Made by a program: the position numbers and the translations under genes. The notes under the pieces were generated by a model. That model was not told the origin of the DNA. It did no database searches and saw only the letters and a program-made list of their open reading frames with translations. From Faecalicatena faecalis (GTDB taxonomy: Bacteria > Bacillota > Clostridia > Lachnospirales > Lachnospiraceae): a DNA stretch of 64,000 bases. The stretch is from the NCBI RefSeq assembly GCF_012524165.2, contig NZ_JABACJ020000016.1, positions 45,118-109,117 of the forward strand. Reading direction: 5' to 3'. Below are positions 60,714 through 64,000 of the stretch, one piece after another. Positions within the stretch are counted from its first letter, which is position 1; each line of letters starts with the position of its first letter.

Positions 60714-60750
60714 CCTCAAATTTAAATTTTCCCACCCGGCAAACTGGGAT
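60714..60750 (-). repeat. Cassette-like junction B
   Basis: Minus strand: ATCCCAGTTT immediately after TAA, then GCCGGGTGGGAAAATTTAAA and TTTGAGG. Its second half is almost identical to junction G, 2.5 kb away. Confidence 0.75.
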
Positions 60751-61215
60751 TTAATTGTTTAGCAATTTTGTCAAATCTTCAATAGAAGCATCCATTTTCA
60801 CAGACACCTCTTCTATTGTCATACCGGAAGCAAGAAAACGATTTATCACCATTTTCATATCTTCACCAACCTCTATGATATATCCGTCTAAATCATAAAA
60901 TCTAATAACGCGTTGCCCCCACTCATGCTCAATAACGTTCCCGAGATACTCGATGTTCGGGTATTTTTTAAGTTTATTTAAGAAAGCGTCAAAGTCCTGT
61001 TCTTCAAAGCATATTTCAATATTGTTGGATTTTTTCATTATGCTTTCTTTGGGTAAATTAACCAACCAATTAAAGTCTTGCTGTAAAGACAGACCGCAAG
61101 TAAAAGATATATTGATTCCATAATCCTGATATAATTCCAGTCCGAATAAATCCTCATAAAATTTTCTGGCAGTATTGATGTCTGCGACCGATAATACTAT
61201 ACAAGTATGTTTCAT
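60751..61215 (-). CDS. Glyoxalase/VOC-superfamily protein (paralogue 2)
   Basis: 154 residues, MKHTCIVLSVADINTARKFYEDLFGLELYQDYGINISF and HEWGQRVIRFYDLDGYIIEVGEDM, the same length and layout as paralogue 1 with the same C-terminal helical tail (TIEEVSVKMDASIEDLTKLL). GAGAGGGGAAACTTAT precedes ATG. The pair may come from duplication or from capture of two related cassettes. Confidence 0.87.
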   Translation of the reverse strand: MKHTCIVLSVADINTARKFYEDLFGLELYQDYGINISFTCGLSLQQDFNWLVNLPKESIMKKSNNIEICFEEQDFDAFLNKLKKYPNIEYLGNVIEHEWGQRVIRFYDLDGYIIEVGEDMKMVINRFLASGMTIEEVSVKMDASIEDLTKLLNN

Positions 61216-61273
61216 ATAAGTTTCCCCTCTCAGTTTCCAATTTGTTGTTTTTAGTTCCTTTGTTTTTCATACT

Positions 61274-61966
61274 TTATTGTTGAAATCGTATCTTATCTTT
61301 ATCTGTTGGAATACCGTTTGATATGGTTTTCCACCCATTCTCTTGATATATTTCATATTGCTCAAAAGCACAGGGAAGACCATTGGCGGTTTTAATATCC
61401 TCACCATCCATAAGCTGAAAGTGTAAGTGGGGAGCATAGGAGTTTCCAGAATGTCCAACTCTACCAATTAATTCTCCTTTTTTTACATTTTGCCCGATTG
61501 AAACTTGAATAGAACTATTTTGTAAATGACATAATGCAGCATAAACACCATCATCATATTTTATAATAATGTAATTTCCTGCTACTAATTGTTCATCATC
61601 TTTTTCTGGGTCAAAATAATGAGCATTTTTGTAAGCATTTAGTGTATCTGAAAATATATTTGTCCGTGAGCGTTCTTTATAACCATCTTTCGCTTGTACC
61701 ACTATACCATTACAGGGTGCATATACTTCTTGTCCCCAACAATAATATTCCTCCAAGGGAACTCCCAGAAAAAGATAATGAGAAAATCCCACCTTATATG
61801 CAGGCAATCCATTCCTTTCCCAATCCACTTGGATAAAATCATATGCATATCTTGTACCTAATTTGTTTGTTCCATGACTTGGTATTTTTGTTCCTGGAGT
61901 ATTGGGGGCTAGCCATGTTCCTCTTAACGGGAACTCTACAATTATCGGATTACACATTTCAATCAT
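61274..61966 (-). CDS. M23-family metallopeptidase domain protein without signal peptide
   Basis: 230 residues from ATG 61966 (weak AGAGAAA site); ATG 61993 is an alternative without a site. LytM/M23 fold with zinc ligands His and Asp in SHGTNKLGTRYAYDF and His in HLHFQLMD, plus the VSIGQNVKKGELIGRVGHSGNS turn. The usual target is peptidoglycan cross-bridges, but there is no signal peptide or membrane anchor, so the protein should stay in the cytoplasm. This is typical of small cassette-borne M23 proteins with unknown substrates. Confidence 0.87.
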   Translation of the reverse strand: MIEMCNPIIVEFPLRGTWLAPNTPGTKIPSHGTNKLGTRYAYDFIQVDWERNGLPAYKVGFSHYLFLGVPLEEYYCWGQEVYAPCNGIVVQAKDGYKERSRTNIFSDTLNAYKNAHYFDPEKDDEQLVAGNYIIIKYDDGVYAALCHLQNSSIQVSIGQNVKKGELIGRVGHSGNSYAPHLHFQLMDGEDIKTANGLPCAFEQYEIYQENGWKTISNGIPTDKDKIRFQQ

Positions 61967-61989
61967 ATTATTTTCTCTACTTTCATTAT

Positions 61990-62024
61990 TCACATTAGTA
62001 ATTTTCTAGCTGAGAAGTTGGGAT
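61990..62024 (-). repeat. Cassette-like junction D
   Basis: Minus strand: TAA, three A, then ATCCCAACTT and an AT-rich tail. The ten-base head matches junctions A and B at eight positions; the tail has diverged. Confidence 0.55.
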
Positions 62025-62027
62025 TTT

Positions 62028-62318
62028 TTATCTGCAATCACTTTCCTTACGATGTCCTACTCCTTTTTTGTAATCTTCCAATACTCTCTCGTGAAATGTT
62101 GCTTGCGTAACATCACCGGCATTTCTGTATGTATCAATGGCTATTTTCATCAATGGTTCGGGCAATTTATCCAGATTATTTATCTCTATCCACGGAAGAG
62201 CACGAGATTTATGAGTATCCCCAATTAAGAACATATAGCCAATCAATTCGTTATTTCTAAATACAAAATAGAACTGCGGTCTTTCTCCTGCAATGGATTT
62301 ATCCATGATCCGCTGCAT
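62028..62318 (-). CDS. Small GNAT-like protein, possibly truncated
   Basis: 96 residues, start MQRIMDKSIAGERPQFYFVFRNNELIGYMFLIGD, then ALPWIEINNLDKLPEPLMKIAIDTY. The FVFRNNELIGYMFLIGD strand pair resembles the central strands of a GNAT fold, but the acetyl-CoA loop is missing and the length is about half of normal. There is no good ribosome site. It may be a degraded or partial cassette gene. Confidence 0.55.
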   Translation of the reverse strand: MQRIMDKSIAGERPQFYFVFRNNELIGYMFLIGDTHKSRALPWIEINNLDKLPEPLMKIAIDTYRNAGDVTQATFHERVLEDYKKGVGHRKESDCR

Positions 62319-62324
62319 TGTTTT

Positions 62325-62355
62325 GATTCAAGTCCAATGTTCGTAAAACTAGGAT
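62325..62355 (-). repeat. Cassette-like junction E
   Basis: Minus strand: ATCCTAGTTT directly after TAA, then TACGAACATTGGACTTGAATC. It shares GAACrT and CTTGA blocks with junction A. Confidence 0.6.
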
Positions 62356-62769
62356 TTATTTGTGAATTACTTTTCTCATGCCAGAGCCGCAAAAATCATG
62401 AGGGATTAACTTAAAGCCCATTTTTTGATAGAATGTTTCTTTTCCTTTTTCTGCGATTAGCTGTATGCTGGAACGCCCGTTGACTGGTGTTTCATCATCA
62501 ACATATTTGATTAGCATATTGATTATTTGACTTCCAACGCCATTTTTTTGATAGGCGGGATGGACTATAATATCAATAATCATATAATACAGACCATCTC
62601 CTATCAATCTTCCCATGCCAACAGTTTGGTCATTTTCAACTGCAATTACTGTATATAAGCTACTGTTAAGAGCTTTTTGAGCCTGTTGCTCTGAAAAATT
62701 TAACCAATCGACGCTTTTTCTTAACCTATAATAATCTTCGTAGCATAACATATTTTCTTTGTATTCCAT
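62356..62769 (-). CDS. GNAT-family N-acetyltransferase
   Basis: 137 residues. Central beta strands VIAVENDQTVGMGRLIGDGLYYMIIDIIVHP lead to the acetyl-CoA loop AYQKNGVGSQIINMLI, and GKETFYQKMGFKLIPHD is the C-terminal motif. Complete. Likely acetylates a small amine; the substrate is unknown. Confidence 0.93.
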   Translation of the reverse strand: MEYKENMLCYEDYYRLRKSVDWLNFSEQQAQKALNSSLYTVIAVENDQTVGMGRLIGDGLYYMIIDIIVHPAYQKNGVGSQIINMLIKYVDDETPVNGRSSIQLIAEKGKETFYQKMGFKLIPHDFCGSGMRKVIHK

Positions 62770-62776
62770 GTATTAT

Positions 62777-62813
62777 CCCCAAATTCTATTGTTCAAGCTT
62801 GGTAAACTGGAGT
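62777..62813 (-). repeat. Cassette-like junction F
   Basis: Minus strand: ACTCCAGTTT directly after TAA, then ACCAAGCTTGAACAATAGAA and TTTGGGG. The AGTTT core and the CTTGAA block match junctions A and E. Confidence 0.6.
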
Positions 62814-63254
62814 TTACCGCGTCCTTTTCAGATAAACCATATCAATCAGTTGTTTCCCATCTTCAAATATTGGGTGGTCATAGTTATCAATAAAAAAGTT
62901 TTTTATTCGATGTGACTCTGTAAAACCACATTTATTATAAAAGGTTAAAGAAGAGGGAACATCACCTGTCCCAACAAGCATAGTCCTACAATGAGTATAA
63001 TGGGAAAATAGAAATTCTATCAAGCTTTTCCCATAGCCTTTACGCTGACAATCGGGTAAAACAGCAATATTTTTCAGCTCATAAACACCATCACCTTCTT
63101 GCGTGACTACACATTCGGCTTTTATGCCGGCGTCATCCAAAACGAACATTTCACCACGCTCAAGGTACTTATCTATCATATCTTCCTGCTCGTCAGCCAA
63201 CAACAGCAAGTCTATATACTCTTTTTTTCCTTCCATAACTTGTTTTATAATCAC
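62814..63254 (-). CDS. GNAT-family N-acetyltransferase
   Basis: 146 residues starting at GTG 63254, with GGAGG 10 bases before. CVVTQEGDGVYELKNIAVLPDCQRKGYGKSLIEFLF is the acetyl-CoA-binding motif, and SSLTFYNKCGFTES is the second conserved block. Complete. Substrate unknown. Confidence 0.92.
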   Translation of the reverse strand: MIIKQVMEGKKEYIDLLLLADEQEDMIDKYLERGEMFVLDDAGIKAECVVTQEGDGVYELKNIAVLPDCQRKGYGKSLIEFLFSHYTHCRTMLVGTGDVPSSLTFYNKCGFTESHRIKNFFIDNYDHPIFEDGKQLIDMVYLKRTR

Positions 63255-63264
63255 TACTTATTTT

Positions 63265-63302
63265 CCTCCAAATTTAAATTTTTCCATCCGACAAGCTGGC
63301 AT
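63265..63302 (-). repeat. Cassette-like junction G
   Basis: Minus strand: ATGCCAGCTT, then GTCGGATGGAAAAATTTAAA and TTTGGAGG. Matches junction B over nearly its full length. It starts 15 bases after the stop of the desulfidase-like gene. Confidence 0.75.
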
Positions 63303-63317
63303 TTGTGCAATATCGCT

Positions 63318-63869
63318 CTATTCATTTTCTATAGCCATAAACCGTTGAAGTTTTTCTTGTATATTGTCGGTTCCTCTTATACCCATCATCGGAATATAAA
63401 TTTTTTCTTGTAAAAGCTGGTAAGAAATTCTTTCTACAAATAGTCCCATTCCATTGGTTTCTGCATTGTTATCAGATGTCGTTTCTACACCACAATTAGG
63501 AGATCGATTTGCTCCAATAATACCGAGAATTTCAAATCCATATTTTTTATATTCTATGATTTGTTGTACTACATAATCAGCCAGCCTTGTTAGTTTTATA
63601 TTCGAGCTGTCACTTTTCATTGCCGAACGTATTCGTGTATTCTCTACCACTACAGGACTATCAATACCATGAATATTTCCCCTATCAAGTCCTAAGCAGC
63701 AAAACTCTGGACAGGGCATTTGTATAATACCAACATTCGCATTTAAGAAAAAATCAATAACATCTCTAAATGCTGCCGGATAAACCGCCGTTCCATCAGA
63801 AATAGAGTTTTGGTTTAAAAGACAATGTGCGATAAAAATAACTTTTTTACTTCTTCCATCATTAAACAC
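63318..63869 (-). CDS. TudS-related putative desulfidase (CD3072-like)
   Basis: 183 residues if started at GTG 63869; TTG 63884 is an alternative. Cys motifs match the DUF523/TudS thiouracil-desulfidase group: FIAHCLLNQNS, MPCPEFCCLGLDRG and GIIGANRSPNCGVETT. These would hold a 4Fe-4S cluster whose free iron takes sulfur from thiolated bases. The preceding region (63885-64000) holds junction H and a small hairpin only. Confidence 0.83.
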   Translation of the reverse strand: MFNDGRSKKVIFIAHCLLNQNSISDGTAVYPAAFRDVIDFFLNANVGIIQMPCPEFCCLGLDRGNIHGIDSPVVVENTRIRSAMKSDSSNIKLTRLADYVVQQIIEYKKYGFEILGIIGANRSPNCGVETTSDNNAETNGMGLFVERISYQLLQEKIYIPMMGIRGTDNIQEKLQRFMAIENE

Positions 63870-63952
63870 ATTACACCCCCACAAATTCTAATTCGTAATA
63901 TATAAGTGAGGGTTTTAACAGCCTTCACTTTTCTTTTATACTGAAGGTGATT

Positions 63953-63977
63953 GGCTAACGGAATTTCCAATTGGGAT
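63953..63977 (-). repeat. Cassette-like junction H at right edge
   Basis: Minus strand: ATCCCAATTG, then GAAATTCCGTTAGCC. The head matches A and B. The CCGTTAGCC end resembles an integron core GTTAGNC. The gene it would belong to is outside the window. Confidence 0.5.
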
Positions 63978-64000
63978 ACCACGCCCGGAGACAAATGTGT

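Noticed and set aside
60188..63980. Classical integron attC sites at the junctions
   Set aside because: I looked for RYYYAAC/GTTRRRY pairs around a palindrome. Only scattered GTTAG cores (A, H) are present and no long imperfect palindrome, so the junctions are reported as repeats, not attC.
1..64000. CRISPR array, tRNA, rRNA or complete insertion sequence
   Set aside because: No regularly spaced repeats, no clover-leaf-like sequence, no transposase frame and no terminal inverted repeats were recognised on either strand.

Overview
The window looks like chromosome from a low-to-mid GC Gram-positive anaerobe. Lachnospiraceae or related Clostridia is an inference from strong AGGAGG-type ribosome sites, sigma-A promoters, Bce-type peptide-antibiotic modules, ABC-F and MATE exporters, Fe-S flavoenzymes and iron alcohol dehydrogenases. 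No rRNA, tRNA, CRISPR array or complete insertion sequence was seen. Most genes lie on the minus strand.

Region 1 (1-17 kb). A two-component system with an ABC-2 exporter (1-3.5 kb; the permease is cut by the left edge) is followed by an ABC-F protein whose 5' leader carries a short peptide ORF, alternative stems and a terminator, which is the layout of antibiotic-induced attenuation. Next come a decayed toxin-antitoxin remnant, a PH-like protein, a membrane diguanylate cyclase, a NarL-type two-component system, a BceAB-type transporter, a DUF2000 protein, and a MerR regulator divergent from an old-yellow-enzyme-type flavoprotein. The MerR intergenic region has a textbook 19-bp-spacer promoter.

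Region 2 (17-33 kb). An AraC regulator is translationally coupled to an extra ClpP. Then follow two MacB/FtsX-type transporters that share one OmpR-type system and a membrane glycerophosphodiesterase, a TetR-controlled MATE exporter with two matching operators, and a second ABC-2 transporter.

Region 3 (33-59 kb). This holds an acetyltransferase, an operon of methyltransferase, two-component system, SRPBCC protein and AAC(3)-like protein, a cation/proton antiporter, small redox genes, a complete BceRS-BceAB module with a 32-bp palindrome at its transporter promoter, AraC regulators with small Cys-rich proteins, a frameshifted nitrilase, an aldo/keto reductase, an iron alcohol dehydrogenase, and another two-component/FtsX module. 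In that last module the transporter ribosome site lies inside a terminator-like hairpin.

Region 4 (59-64 kb). An AT-rich string of small, functionally unrelated genes (DUF6434-like, two glyoxalase-fold proteins, M23 peptidase, three GNAT-type proteins, TudS-like desulfidase) all point the same way. Nearly every stop codon is followed directly by a related junction starting ATCCCAGTTT, and some junctions stay similar over about 40 bases to the next ribosome site. This resembles a gene-cassette array, although no integrase and no classical palindromic attC site is visible. It is the best candidate here for an undescribed system.

Overall, six two-component systems, five FtsX-type and two ABC-2 exporters, an ABC-F protein and a MATE pump make this an island for sensing and resisting envelope-active peptides and drugs, with cassette-like acquisition of small accessory genes at its right end.
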